Shown one piece after another: positions 1 to 10,653 of a stretch of DNA of 64,000 nucleotides; the first letter of the stretch is position 1; every line of letters begins with the position of its first letter. This DNA is from Brachionus rotundiformis (taxonomy: Eukaryota; Rotifera; Eurotatoria; Ploima; Brachionidae): positions 2,017,648 to 2,081,647 of the forward strand of contig JAESIW010000065.1 of NCBI GenBank assembly GCA_016802295.1. Direction: 5' to 3'. Made by a program: the position numbers and the translations under genes. The notes beneath the pieces were generated by a model. The model saw nothing but the letters and a program-made list of their open reading frames with translations, ran no database searches and had not been told where the DNA came from.

Positions 1-214
1 AATTACATAAAGGTAAGATATTTTTTTGATATATGTAATTAAGTAATTTTAACTTCGTAAATTCATTTTCTCTAATTGCCAAATATTTTTAGAAATCTCT
101 TATTTAAATGTTTCAGAAATAGAAACTGATTACAAAGTTCAATCTAAAATTATTTCATTTATAGTTTATTTAAAAAGTTGTTAAAAAAATTAGCAAGTAT
201 CTAGTGGTAATCGT

Positions 215-988
215 TCAATCAATAATTTCATTCAATTTTTCCAATGACTCCAAATTTGATGCAATTAGTTTTAATGTTTCCACTCCATTACATAAAAAAG
301 ACAGTGATTTTTCAGCAGAAAAAGCAGCTGTATTCAACTCAGTAGATATTTTTTTAATTGTAAGAAATAGATTTTTATTATTTCCATTTTTTAATAATTG
401 GTTCTCATTTTTCAACAGTTTAATTTGATGCCTCATTTGCGTAGCTTCTTGCCTAAGAATTTCGAGACTATGTTCTGCTTCTATTGCTCTTGCAGTTGTT
501 TTTTCCAAATTTTTTTCTACTTGCTGAACCAAAAGTTCCAATGTTTTTGCCTCGCTTTCCTCTTTGCTCTCCAATTCTTTCACCCTTTTTTCAAGATTTG
601 CTATTTTTCTCTTTTGTCTAGATATTAGTTCTTTAGTCTGAGTGAGCTCATCTTTCTGATTGGAATCATCTAAATCATTATTAAAAAAGTCAATTTCATG
701 TGAGTCCTGAAGTTCAAATTCAAGAGGAACATTGTCAACTGGGGGCAGATTGGTTAAATCATCTTGCTCTGATAAACCTGAATTAATGTCTGGTAGGTCA
801 AAATTTTGATCTTGATGAAAGAATTTTTTAAACGACAAAGGATTATCTTGACTAAAATTTGATTCTAAATTTAAATCCTCTATTTGTGACACATCATTTC
901 CTGATGAAAATTGGAAATTTTTAAAAGAAAACGGATTAGGCTGTTTCGATTTATGCAATTCTTCTTCATCATCAGAGGGCTCTTTCAT
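215..988 (-). CDS. ENTR1: ENTR1 (SDCCAG3)-like endosome-associated trafficking regulator
   Basis: Single-exon frame of 257 residues. The C-terminal half is a long coiled coil (about 115-215) with the family signature LELLVQQVEKNLEKTTARA, matching the LESVVQQVEQNLELMTKRA segment of vertebrate ENTR1, and it ends in a conserved AEKSLSFLCNGVETLKLIA block. The N-terminal half is acidic and probably disordered, with two short repeats, NPFSFKNF (about 18-25) and NPLSFKKF (about 49-56), which match the NPFSFREF motif of the human protein. Known family role: endosome-to-surface receptor sorting and ciliary/cytokinetic trafficking with PTPN13 and retromer; nothing here tests that. It is shorter than human ENTR1 (about 435 aa), mainly in the N-terminal half. 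The next gene on this strand ends 100 bp upstream of this start. The start is the only plausible ATG ahead of the conserved part. Confidence 0.8.
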   Translation of the reverse strand: MKEPSDDEEELHKSKQPNPFSFKNFQFSSGNDVSQIEDLNLESNFSQDNPLSFKKFFHQDQNFDLPDINSGLSEQDDLTNLPPVDNVPLEFELQDSHEIDFFNNDLDDSNQKDELTQTKELISRQKRKIANLEKRVKELESKEESEAKTLELLVQQVEKNLEKTTARAIEAEHSLEILRQEATQMRHQIKLLKNENQLLKNGNNKNLFLTIKKISTELNTAAFSAEKSLSFLCNGVETLKLIASNLESLEKLNEIID

Positions 989-1087
989 CTTGAATTTAAA
1001 TCATAAGTTAAATATTTAAATCAATTTTATGCTCGTTTAAAAGCATCGAAGCATCATTATATAAGAATAAAAATTGTATGATTTTTT

Positions 1088-2914
1088 TTATTCAAATTTA
1101 AAATTAAATTTAAAATCAGAATTTTTTTCCGAGTTCATTTTGTAATAATTTACGGAACACTCTTCTGATGAGTTTTCATTTAAATTCAATGTCTTAAATT
1201 TTACATCAACACATTCGGTTTCATGTGCTTTGGATTTTTTAATATACTTGGAGTTTTTTATTTCTTCTTTATTGTCAGTCAAAAATTTAACCTTGGTGTC
1301 TGGTTATAATTTATTTTATATGCTCTTAATTGTTAATTTAATTACCATCTTTTTTGGAAGATTTTTTTGATTCTTCTGCTTTCATTTTTGATCTGTAATC
1401 GCCAAGCATTTTAAGCATTATTTGCCGTTTTTTTATTACCAATTCACATGGGTTTTTCAAGATGTTGATACATGTTATTATTTCATTAACTAAAGATAAG
1501 TAAATAATGTTTATTTAGAAATAAATCTTCCAAGTCTAGACAATTCAGTAAAAATTATATCTTAACAGAAGTTATTTAGAGACCTCGTTATGAAATTTTA
1601 ATTGAATTAATCAGATAAGATTATTATATGATTCAACTTGCTTAAGATTGCGCATTTAAATTCAACCAAATGAAAGAACTTTGATTTAATTATATTAAAC
1701 AATTTTTTACTTAAAACAGTATTCTTAGAAAAAAGATTTATTAATGCATGACCTAGTCACATAGTTTTTTAATTTTTAAGTTTTAAACAAAACCAATTTT
1801 TCTCAATATTGACCTAATTACTGTAAACTGCCAGTCAAAAACTCAAATCAAATGATGGTTAGATACCTTTAAGCTATAAAGATCAACAGGAGTCATAGCA
1901 AGAACTCAAAGTGTTTTCGTTCTAAAAATTGTTCACAAATATTTTTGTTTTAAAAAAATTTTAGAATGATTAATTTATTCCATTCACATAATAATGCTAT
2001 GTTTAGAATTATTTTATAAATTTAAACAAAAAAAACTATGGCAAATCACACAAATTGGTAAGGTTGAGTATTTTTAAATTTTTAAATCTAAAAAAAAATA
2101 CTTAATATTTAGGGATAAGTAGTGCTAATTCACTTTCATCAGCACCATTCTAAACTAAGAACAATAATTCAAGTAAGATCATTAGGCCATATTGGAAAAT
2201 CGCTAAGAGTACTAAACCAGTCTAAAATTATATAATAACTGCGCATAAGCGCTTCATTTAAAGCCTGGTTTAAGAGTGATTAGATAATTACTTTTTTGTT
2301 AATGAAGGAAAAATAATACGACTTGGAAGTAGCTGGAAGAAATAAGTTAAAAAGGGGGTTTTAATTATTTAGATTTAAATTAAAATAATAAAGACATAAA
2401 CAATTAAATTTGGAGCTTAGTTAAAGAAAAGAGCTCAAAAATGTTCTTAAATAAAAGAAATTCGAATTTAGTTAATAGACATTTGAAGCTAATTAATTAA
2501 TTTAGGGAGATGATTGAGCAAAAACAAACAATTAGATTTAGAAAATTAAAACTATTATATTAAATAATTTAAACTTTTAAATGAAACCATGATTACAAGA
2601 CAAAAATACAAACAAAAGCATTTTTTGCCTGGGGAAAAATTCTTTTTTAAATAAAAATTCCTAATTAAGACTTGGTATTTAATTTTCAAATATTTTTATT
2701 TAGACCATGTGACTAAGAAAAAATTAACATCAAGTTGGAAAACGTGGAATAGACAACGAAAAATTAAATTGTCGTGGTAGAAAAAAATACCTTTTTTGTT
2801 ATCTTTCTTAGCGTGATCTAATTTGATGTACAACTTGCTAATGCACCATGCAAGCTCTTTGTCTAGCTTGGCTTGTTGTTCCAAGTCCAAATCACCCGAC
2901 CTCAAATCACTCAT
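1088..2914 (-). CDS. UPF0488 / C8orf33-like protein, three exons
   Basis: Spliced from three exons on the minus strand: 2791-2914, 1346-1489 and 1088-1299. Boundaries are GT..AG and phases agree, giving 159 residues. Exon 1 carries ELAWCISKLYIKL, like the ELAWCVEQLELGL of human C8orf33. Exon 2 carries ELVIKKRQIMLKMLGDYRSK, like the family core with RKRQLMHSLFGDYRAQM. Exon 3 is low-complexity and acidic and ends in FKFNFKFE, matching the family's terminal FRFNFF motif. The family has no assigned function; the conserved C-terminal FNF-type tail suggests a short docking peptide, which is inference. Intron 1 is long (about 1.3 kb) and A+T-rich with nothing else recognised in it; intron 2 is 46 nt. 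The start lies 632 bp from the divergent PHD-SET gene. Confidence 0.78.
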
Positions 2915-3545
2915 CTAAAAGTTAACTTAGTTTTGTCAGAAAAAATTTTTTAAAAATAAGAAAATATTCGTTTGTAATTTATTCACGGCTAATTTACATA
3001 AATTATGCCATGTCACAAAATAGAGAAAATTTATGCACTTAATTAATTTTTGGCTCAACTTCAAAAAATTCCTCAACAAAACAAAATCGTCAAAAAAGAG
3101 AGAATAAATTCGAAACAAAATTCTTCCAAAAACGTGCAAGTCCCATTCGAATGAGAAAAATTATAAGCTTGCAATCAATCAATCACGCCGCATTCATGTA
3201 TACGGTTACCAAATATATACACATAAATTAACATAAACAGATTGCGGCACAAATCAAAAATACTGAGTTCATTTAATTCAAAAAGCATAAAATTAACAGA
3301 GTCGCACACCCAGGTCTGTGACGACCCGTTCATAAACATCAGTTATATCTAACCGAGCTAAATTATGAATTTTCATATTTTTATTTCGACTTGTTTATCA
3401 TAAATTTCAAATAAAAATTAAAAAAGCTCTTTATAATATATTTTCTTCTAACTTTGTCGAACACACACACATACACACAAAATAAGAGATAAACCGAGAC
3501 CTATTCAATACGTAGTATTCTTATCGATGCGTATTATCTAACAAG
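2915..3545. other. Divergent intergenic region between UPF0488 and KMT2E-like genes
   Basis: About 630 bp between two start codons on opposite strands, so both 5' UTRs and promoters should lie here. A short CA-rich tract sits near 3463-3480 and a run of GC-richer sequence at 3180-3340. No TATA box at a convincing distance from either ATG and no other gene was recognised. Confidence 0.5.
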
Positions 3546-6500
3546 ATGAGCGTTTGCTCGTTCGTTCAGTCGCAATCGGCGCCATCCTCAAGTCAATCGC
3601 CGAGTTCATCGTCGCAGGCATCAAATCTGTCGACATTGAACGAAAAACCAATTTTAACCCTGAAGACAAGCCCAAAGCAAGTAATAATGCTGAACTCGAA
3701 TCGGTTGAGTCTGTCGCCGGGCTCACAAGCGCCCGATCCGACCCATTCGAGCAAAAAATCGCCGACTATTCTCATCCTGTCTAAGCCCAAGAACGAGCTC
3801 AGTCCCAAATCACTGGTACAAAAGCCTCCCAAGTCAAGCTCCAATCTGATCAGCAGTTACTTCAACAACAAACAGAATACCAGTGGGTCGCATACCACGA
3901 GTGTAACTCCGAGCGTTCAAAACGGACACCAGCTGTCCAATTTGCCCATTCAGTTCATGCCCAACTCTAAGCCTATCACTCTGATCCCGATTGGAAACAT
4001 ACCAGCCAACTCGAATACATCTAATTTTAGCGAAAACTTCAACAACTTTAACCCCAACCTCATACCCATCGAAACGATTGAGATATCTACGGCAACTATT
4101 GAGATAAATTCGACCAATGAGCCCAATGTAGAAGTCAAAACCGAGAGCGTAGAAGAAAGTCTTCAACCGCAAACTGAGCTCAAAGTCGAACAAGAACAGC
4201 ACGAGCTGTCTGAGGCTAAACCAGAGCTTAGTGCGCCAAAAATTGACGTTACCAGGTGCATATGCCAAATGGATCATGATGACGGTTTCATGATATGCTG
4301 CGATAGTTGTCTGTAAGTATTTGATTTTTTCTTTTACTTTGACCCATTTATTTAAATTAGGTTATTCGAATTAAGCTTTAATTAAATCGGCATTTAAGTC
4401 CCAAAATAGTTGCCAAGTCAATTGATCATAAATTTATTATTTATAATAAAATTATTAAAATTAGATTTAAATCCGTGTCTGGATGACCAGCGTGACTAAG
4501 TGTTTTTTTTATTCTTATTTTTCATTAATAAAGCTTATTAATTTTTCTATTAAAAATGCGTCTTTTGTATTCTTAAGCTTTTGATTTCATAATTGTTTGA
4601 AATAAAAAAAAATTAAATTTTAGCAATGCTTTAAAATTTGTCTTATTCAAAATTATTCAAACAAAAAAGAGTGGTGCTCTTTTTGTTTCCAAATGAATGA
4701 ATTAATTATGGTGAAAATAGTCTTTAGATGAGAGGAAATTAGACAATTAAATTCAAATTTTATTCACTTGATGAAACGATTAAATTAGAGTCAATTAGCA
4801 CAGTCAAGGAAGATCTAAATTAAAAATTAAAAAAAAGGATTAATTTTATCCGCATAAATATTAGAACTAAATAAAATTTCTCATTCTTTATTTTTTAAAA
4901 AAATATTTTAAAAAATTTGAATTTTTTCAATCTGATTATGATGTATCATAATATGACTGAATGAATTGTCATTTTTATTAGCTCATTAAAATAAACTAGT
5001 TGAAAATTATATTTTGTAAAGCACTTTCATTAACAAAATAGGTATTTCGCCGAATAAGTTAACCTCCGCAACTAAAAGCTTTTTGGAAGATGTTGGAATA
5101 GTTGTGAAAATAATTGGTTAAATTTTCTTTATAAAGCCAAGAGGTTTGTGAACTTGTCATACAAGCAGAGGGTCGTAGGTTCCAAAGATATCAAATTGAA
5201 GGTAGATGATCAAATTGATGCAGTCACCTCTGTGTCAGATCAGAGCCGCCTCTCAAATAGGTATTGACAAAAGTACATGATTGCCTCACATTTTATCATA
5301 CTTGGATAGTAAAGGTATTGTGAATTTCAAAAACAAAAAGAATTGGTAAATTAAAACTTATTAAAATAAAATATATTGGAAAAAATACTGCAACATACTT
5401 TGATACATCTTTTTTACCAAAAATAAAAACATTATTTTCATTCTTAAGGTAAACAAAGAAAGGCAAATCTTTTTGATGCTTTACTTTTTGTCATTCATTT
5501 ATATTTAAAAAATTAATTAAGGTAAAAAAGTATTTTTTTCAATGTATTTTATTTTAGTAAATTTTGATTTAAAAATTTTTTTTTTTCTATTCATTTCTGA
5601 AATTCACAATACCATACTAAAGAGAACAATTTTTCTTAAATTTTGTTTATGTCAAATTATTTAACAAAAATGTAAATTTTGACCTATACAATTTATTACG
5701 AATTTAATTTTTTTCACTATAAACCAAATTTAAACATTAATTTTGATTTATCCTAGATTAAATTGCTATGAAAGCTATACAAAGTTTCATTTCTTATTCT
5801 AAATGTCAAATTTTATTTTGTTAACTTGGTAGCTAAGGATTTAAATAAACAAAAATAAAAAAATGTTTATTTGAATGATTTAAATAATTGATCTAAATAG
5901 TAAAAAATGTTTTATTTTTTATTAAATTTAAGTGTATGGCAACATATTGCTTGTATGGAAGTAAATAAAAAAAAGATACCGGACAAATTCTACTGTGAAA
6001 AATGTAATCCACGCTCGGTAAACGCCCAGCGTGCCCGTCAAATCCAAGAAAAGTATCTTAAAACATTGGCAAAAAATATACACAAACCAAAGAACAGACG
6101 TCATAGCAACTCAAGCAGCGCGGCATTGACTCCGCTTGGCGAAAACGAGTCTATCGACGAGTCGATTGACGAACTAGGCGCTCTATCGCCTGTCGACTCG
6201 GAGCATGCCGAGTCCAAGCGGCACAAAAAGCGTCTTAAATCGCGTACTATACGCGAAGAATTCGAAATAAAAAAGTCATCCGACGAGACGGACAAAGAAA
6301 TGGTTGATAAACTAAACGCTCTGGACATAGCATTGCTCGATTTGGCTCCAAACTCGAGCGATCTACTCAAACTTGCCAAAGTAAAAAGCAGCAAGAAAAT
6401 CAGCGACGAGAGTGAAGAGACAAAATATCGAGTAAAATTAACCCAAGCTATGCAAAAAGACCGAATAGTGTGCGAATATGTCGGACAGGTATCGTTTGTC

Positions 6501-8285
6501 GAGCCAGATAATCCGGACTGCTTCAGCTACACATTTAAAGTGGCAACTAGCAGCGAGCACAAGCCGAGCGCTTCATCATCCTCGTCGTCATCAACAACCC
6601 TATTATCCGATCTTGAGTCTCAGCTTCTTTGCATTGATTCATCTAAACAATTCAACAATTCAAGATACATTAGAAAAAGCTGCAAATACAATACCGTATT
6701 GGTACCAGTCAAAGACACTTATGGAAATCTCAAATTTTTTATCAAAACAATTGAAACCATTGGTAAAAATTCGGAGATTTTTTTGGCTCCAGACCCGAGC
6801 AATACGAGCAATTCAATTTGTTTATGTGAAATGATTGAGTGCGATTTGAGGCAAAGAATGAGTGCCAAAATGGTCAAAAAGAGTCTTAAAAAGCCAGAAA
6901 GGCGCTTGTCCGCTCATTCACCAACACCACACGAAGACACGTCCAAGTGTTTGAGTCGCGAGGACCGCAAATTGGCCAGCTATATGCGAGTTATTGAAAA
7001 ACTTGAAAGACAGGGCAAGCGCAAAAAAGAGACCAAACCGAGAGAAAATTTGGAAAAATGCGATGCAGATAAGTGTGCCAAAGAGCCTAATGAAAAAGAA
7101 AACGAGAAAAACAAAAAATCCAAAACGAGTCGACCCAGTATTTTGAGCAAACATGATCAAGTGGTCGAGTCCGTGGATCAGGAGATAGCGAGCATAAACG
7201 AGAAGCCTGCGCTTGACGACGAGCCAAAACCAAGTGTCAAATCTCCCGATTACAGCTTTGTAAATCTAAGCATTCAACCAAGACACACACTTAACCTACT
7301 CCAGCGCAATCTTACCATCGAAGATCGCTTCTCACCTGCTCTGGAATCACTCGAAAACAACAAAACATTTCTCACACATAAATCATTTTTTCATCCCAAA
7401 AAACACTGGCTGAAAACATGCTGCTCAAATGAGAACAGTCAAACAGAATTGTCGCCGACCAAAAGCGAAAGCTCACAGCCGCCTAAGAAACGACGCTTTG
7501 TGGTCGAAGACGAAAGTTCAATTGAGACCAATGCTCAACAGCTAAACCAACAACTACACCAGCCAGTACAGCAAACACCATCACTTATCACTCCAGACCA
7601 ATTTTACATTAACTATTTGCCATCGGCGATGATTAATGCTCCATTTTTTGCGCCAAATCCCATGTTCGCTCCATTTCAACAGTACGCTGCATTGTCCATG
7701 TACCAGAATTTAATGCCTGTAGTAAGTCAACAAAGCGTGACAGAGACTCAACCTGAAACAACTAAGAAAAAAGTATCACTGGCCGAGTACAGACAGCGCA
7801 AAGAGTCTGTAAAGCATTCAGACGGCTTGTTCGAATCGGTCTCGTCGAGCAAGTCGTTTAGTAACGACGACTCGCTCTGTGAGCTGGACGTCTATCCAAC
7901 TGAAGAAAAAAAATCTCGACACTCGTCGTGTTCGTCTTGTTCGAGTAGATCGAGAAACGCCAGCTTGGATGACATTAGCGATGTGTCAAGTATTCGTTCG
8001 CGGTCGCCATCCGCATCTAGTCACCGATCTCATTCAAGCCGATTTGATTGTTACCACAAGAGTCTTAAACGCAAGCACCGATCGTGCTCTCCAAGCCGGA
8101 TTCAGCAACAAAACCCAATTAATACTAATGGCAAAAAGCGCTCCTGTTCGCTTAATAGACCAGCTAAATTTAGCCGAATTGAGTCGATTAAACACAGCCT
8201 TAGCAAAACGTTTGGCTCATGTTCTTCTTCGTCGTCCATTTCTTCATCTAATGATGTGTCCACAGTGGCCAAAACGCACCTTTAA
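3546..8285 (+). CDS. KMT2E: KMT2E/SETD5 (UpSET)-type PHD-SET chromatin protein, two exons
   Basis: Exons 3546-4312 and 5933-8285 (GT..AG, phase consistent) give 1039 residues. Residues 1-235 are Ser/Thr/Pro/Asn-rich. A PHD finger follows (about 237-285): RCICQMDHDDGFMICCDSC, split by the intron, then WQHIACM and FYCEKC, closely like the human MLL5 finger that reads H3K4me3. A SET-like domain lies at about 420-570, recognised by KDRIVCEYVGQVSF and SRYIRKSCKYNTV. The usual NHSC and catalytic Tyr motifs are replaced (RKSC, LAPD), as in KMT2E/SETD5, which are poor or inactive methyltransferases. The remaining about 470 residues are Ser/Lys/Arg-rich and end in an RS-like tail. Expected role: chromatin reader/scaffold recruiting deacetylases at promoters (family knowledge). 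Flies have one such gene, and I assume this is the single orthologue of KMT2E plus SETD5. Confidence 0.85.
5300..5622. repeat. Fold-back (inverted-repeat) element inside the KMT2E-like intron
   Basis: A perfect 16-bp inverted repeat, GGTATTGTGAATTTCA at 5314-5329 and its reverse complement at 5598-5613, bounds about 300 bp. The similarity continues inward: the left arm contains ATAAAATATATTGGAAAAAA and the right arm, read on the other strand, ATAAAATACATTGAAAAAAA, and both arms next contain TTTTTTACC. The arms therefore extend imperfectly for roughly 80-110 bp each. This is the layout of a MITE or fold-back transposon, or of a long intronic hairpin RNA. No transposase frame and no clear target-site duplication were seen. 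Confidence 0.6.
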
Positions 8286-10201
8286 ACAGTCTACATGTTC
8301 GTTTTTGTTATTGCCTCTAGCCAAATGGTCTATCTTTCAGCCATTTGCTTTTGATCGCATTTTAGTATTTAGATAAAATGAAGGATGAAGAAAAAGATAT
8401 ATTTTTTTTATGTTAAAAATTTATTTTTTTAAATAAATTAACCGAATATTTTAAATATTGATATTTATCGGAGTTGGTTCAGTGTGTTCGTTTGGCACAC
8501 TGTTTTTTTTTAGCCATTTTTCGCATGAGAATTTTTATCTATTAGGACTTCGGTTGTAAATAAAGTGTCTATTATTCTTTTTTTTTGGTCTTTAAATTGT
8601 GAAACTTGAGAAGTTATGGCTTTGTTTTATGTTGGCATTTAAGATTTTTGTTATTTTTTAGATCTAAAATGATCGACTATGATTTATCTTATGCTTAATT
8701 TATATTTTTATTTTTGTTTTGTAAAGCCTATTTAAAAAATTTTAAAGATACGTTTAAACTTACTGAAATTTTACGATTTAATAAATCCATTTAAAAAAAA
8801 ATATTTTTTTTTCAATTTAAGTTTCCAACAAATAAAAAACTTGCTATTTTAAATAATTTTATCTAAATTTATATTTTAAATAGGCTTAGTATATCATAAA
8901 TTAATATTTTTTATATTTTTTAGAGGCATTTTAAAAAGATTAAAAAGTTACATCTAGAAATAAAATTAAATCTAAATCAACATTTTATGAAATCTGCCGT
9001 TTTCATAGATATTTTTTATATTTTATAAAAACTAGTGCTAATTTTGATATATTTTTTTTCATTAAAAAACTAGTCAAATGATTCTTGTGAATTTCTATCT
9101 TTTATTAAAAAATTAATTTTGGATTTAAATATATCTTAAAAATAAAGAATGAGAATTTGAAAAACTCAATAAAGTAGCAGTAGTAGTCAAAAGAAATTAT
9201 CTATTCTTTTATATGAATACAAACTAACTATCAGGATACTGACAATGGAAAAAAAAGAGTTATCCTTGTTTAGAGCACTAAACCGCAGTACTTAGTGCTT
9301 TTATTACTACTTATTAAATTCCATCAGTTTTAATTAAGTTCCAATTAATCAATTAAACACCACAATAAAAAAGGACAGTTACTATGTCTAATTAAATAGT
9401 TTGATAGTTCTTTCAAGATGGCTTATTTAAAATATATATTTTTATTTAAGCCAGAAATTTATTTTAATAACTATCAGATTATTTTCTAACAAAATAGAAT
9501 TTTAAAAATTTCAGTACACTTATAAATTATCAATTGGTGAAACCAAAAAGTTGATAATTTTAATTTATTATCTGGAATATTGAATTAAGTTGTTCAAAAA
9601 ATAAACTATAAATGATATCTTTTATGTCAAAAATTAAATTAATTTTGAACAATAACTAAAACTAAATGTGAACAATTCAATTTTGTTACTTTTTTCAAAA
9701 AAAAGTTTTTTTTTTATCAAATAGATAAATAAAACCATTAATTTTTTTAAAAATATATTTGTTGTTAAAGATTTCTTTATTTTAAATATTGTTTTTAAAT
9801 AAATTTTGTAAGTATTCTAATTATTCTAATTAATAATGCTCAATGATTACTTTAATAACAATCATTAAAATATTTATTCAAGATTAATTTTTATTTTAAC
9901 TTATAATTTATTAATCTAATTTTGCTTTAAAATTTCAATGCTATTTTAACAAAATCATTACATTATCTTATCTGATGTCAACAAAATTATCAACTAAATT
10001 TAAATGCGAAATTTTTTAATCTATCCTAATTTTAAATATTTTTTTCATTACCAAATGTTTTCTATTAAATATGGTTTGCACAGATACTGTTCTATTTAAA
10101 TTAAAAGTGTAATAAAAGCATACTCTTTTTAGATTAGATTATTGTTTGATATTCAAATTAATCATTTGATTTTTTTAGTAATAAAAATTAAATTTTTAAA
10201 C
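8286..10201. other. A+T-rich intergenic stretch with one hairpin
   Basis: About 1.9 kb containing the KMT2E-like 3' UTR and the upstream region of the repeat-protein gene. No coding frame was supported. The one clear structure is a hairpin at 9272-9301 with perfect arms AGCACTAA and TTAGTGCT, extended by a G-T and an A-T pair, around a 10-nt loop. Possible polyadenylation signals (AATAAA) lie near 8434 and 8560. Confidence 0.4.
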
Positions 10202-10211
10202 TATATAAAAG
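10202..10211 (+). promoter_or_regulatory. TATA box of the repeat-protein gene
   Basis: TATATAAAAG lies 31-40 bp before the ATG at 10242. With normal TATA spacing the transcript would start within about 10 nt of the start codon. It is the clearest core promoter in the window; most housekeeping genes here lack one, which suggests strong or tissue-specific expression of this small gene. Confidence 0.6.
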
Positions 10212-10241
10212 CTTGCTATTTTTTTTTCAAAGCATTAAAAA

Positions 10242-10469
10242 ATGAGCTTTACTCCTTACTCAACCGGTGATGGTCAATATGAACAATTAAACGATGGAGG
10301 CCGTCCAGGACCTTGCCAAGGCGGAACCCCTTATATGACTGGTGATGGTCAATACGAACAATTAAATGATGGAGGTCGACCAGGACCGGGTGGATTTGGA
10401 ACCCCTTACATGACAGGTGATGGTCAATATGAACAATTAAACGATTCAGGTCGACCACAACCATGGTGA
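10242..10469 (+). CDS. Small three-repeat Gly/Pro-rich protein, unidentified
   Basis: Intronless frame of 75 residues made of three copies of a 25-residue (75-bp) unit beginning at residues 4, 29 and 54. Each unit has the core TPYxTGDGQYEQLNDGGRPG (third copy DSGRPQ), followed by a variable Gly-rich linker in copies 1 and 2. Several third-position changes separate the copies (AAC/AAT, GGC/GGT, TAT/TAC) while the protein core is unchanged, which argues for selection on the protein. There is no signal peptide, membrane segment or cysteine pair (a single Cys at 25). It looks acidic and flexible. A TATA box lies just upstream and AATAAA-type poly(A) signals follow at about 10489 and 10543. I do not recognise the family; a repetitive structural or peptide-precursor role is speculation. 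Its GC content is visibly higher than the flanks. Confidence 0.75.
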   Translation: MSFTPYSTGDGQYEQLNDGGRPGPCQGGTPYMTGDGQYEQLNDGGRPGPGGFGTPYMTGDGQYEQLNDSGRPQPW

Positions 10470-10653
10470 CAGCCTTATATAATAAAACTTTTATAGTTGA
10501 AGCATTAATTTTTAGTTTTAATATTTTATTTTTGATAAATTCAATAAAATACATGTTAAAAAATATTCTCATCAGCTTCTTTTGTTTGTTGATATTCGTT
10601 TATTATTTTGAATTCCTTGGTAGAAAATATTCTTAAAAAAACTAAATAAAATT

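Noticed and set aside
204..428. Plus-strand frame opposite ENTR1
   Set aside because: Shadow of the ENTR1 coding frame; Phe/Ser-rich as expected of an antisense reading, no domain.
1500..2790. Possible extra gene in the long UPF0488 intron
   Set aside because: Only scattered short frames and a small GC-containing patch near 2250; no splice-consistent coding chain.
3554..3844. Other frames over the KMT2E-like first exon
   Set aside because: The MSVCSFVQSQ frame leads in phase into the PHD finger, so the overlapping frames are shadows.
7879..8376. Arg/Leu-rich 165-residue plus-strand frame
   Set aside because: Out-of-frame reading of the Ser/Arg-rich C-terminal part of the KMT2E-like protein.
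10249..10572. Minus-strand frame over the repeat gene, His/Val-rich
   Set aside because: Antisense of the 75-bp repeats; periodicity explains its openness, and the TATA box and poly(A) signals favour the plus strand.
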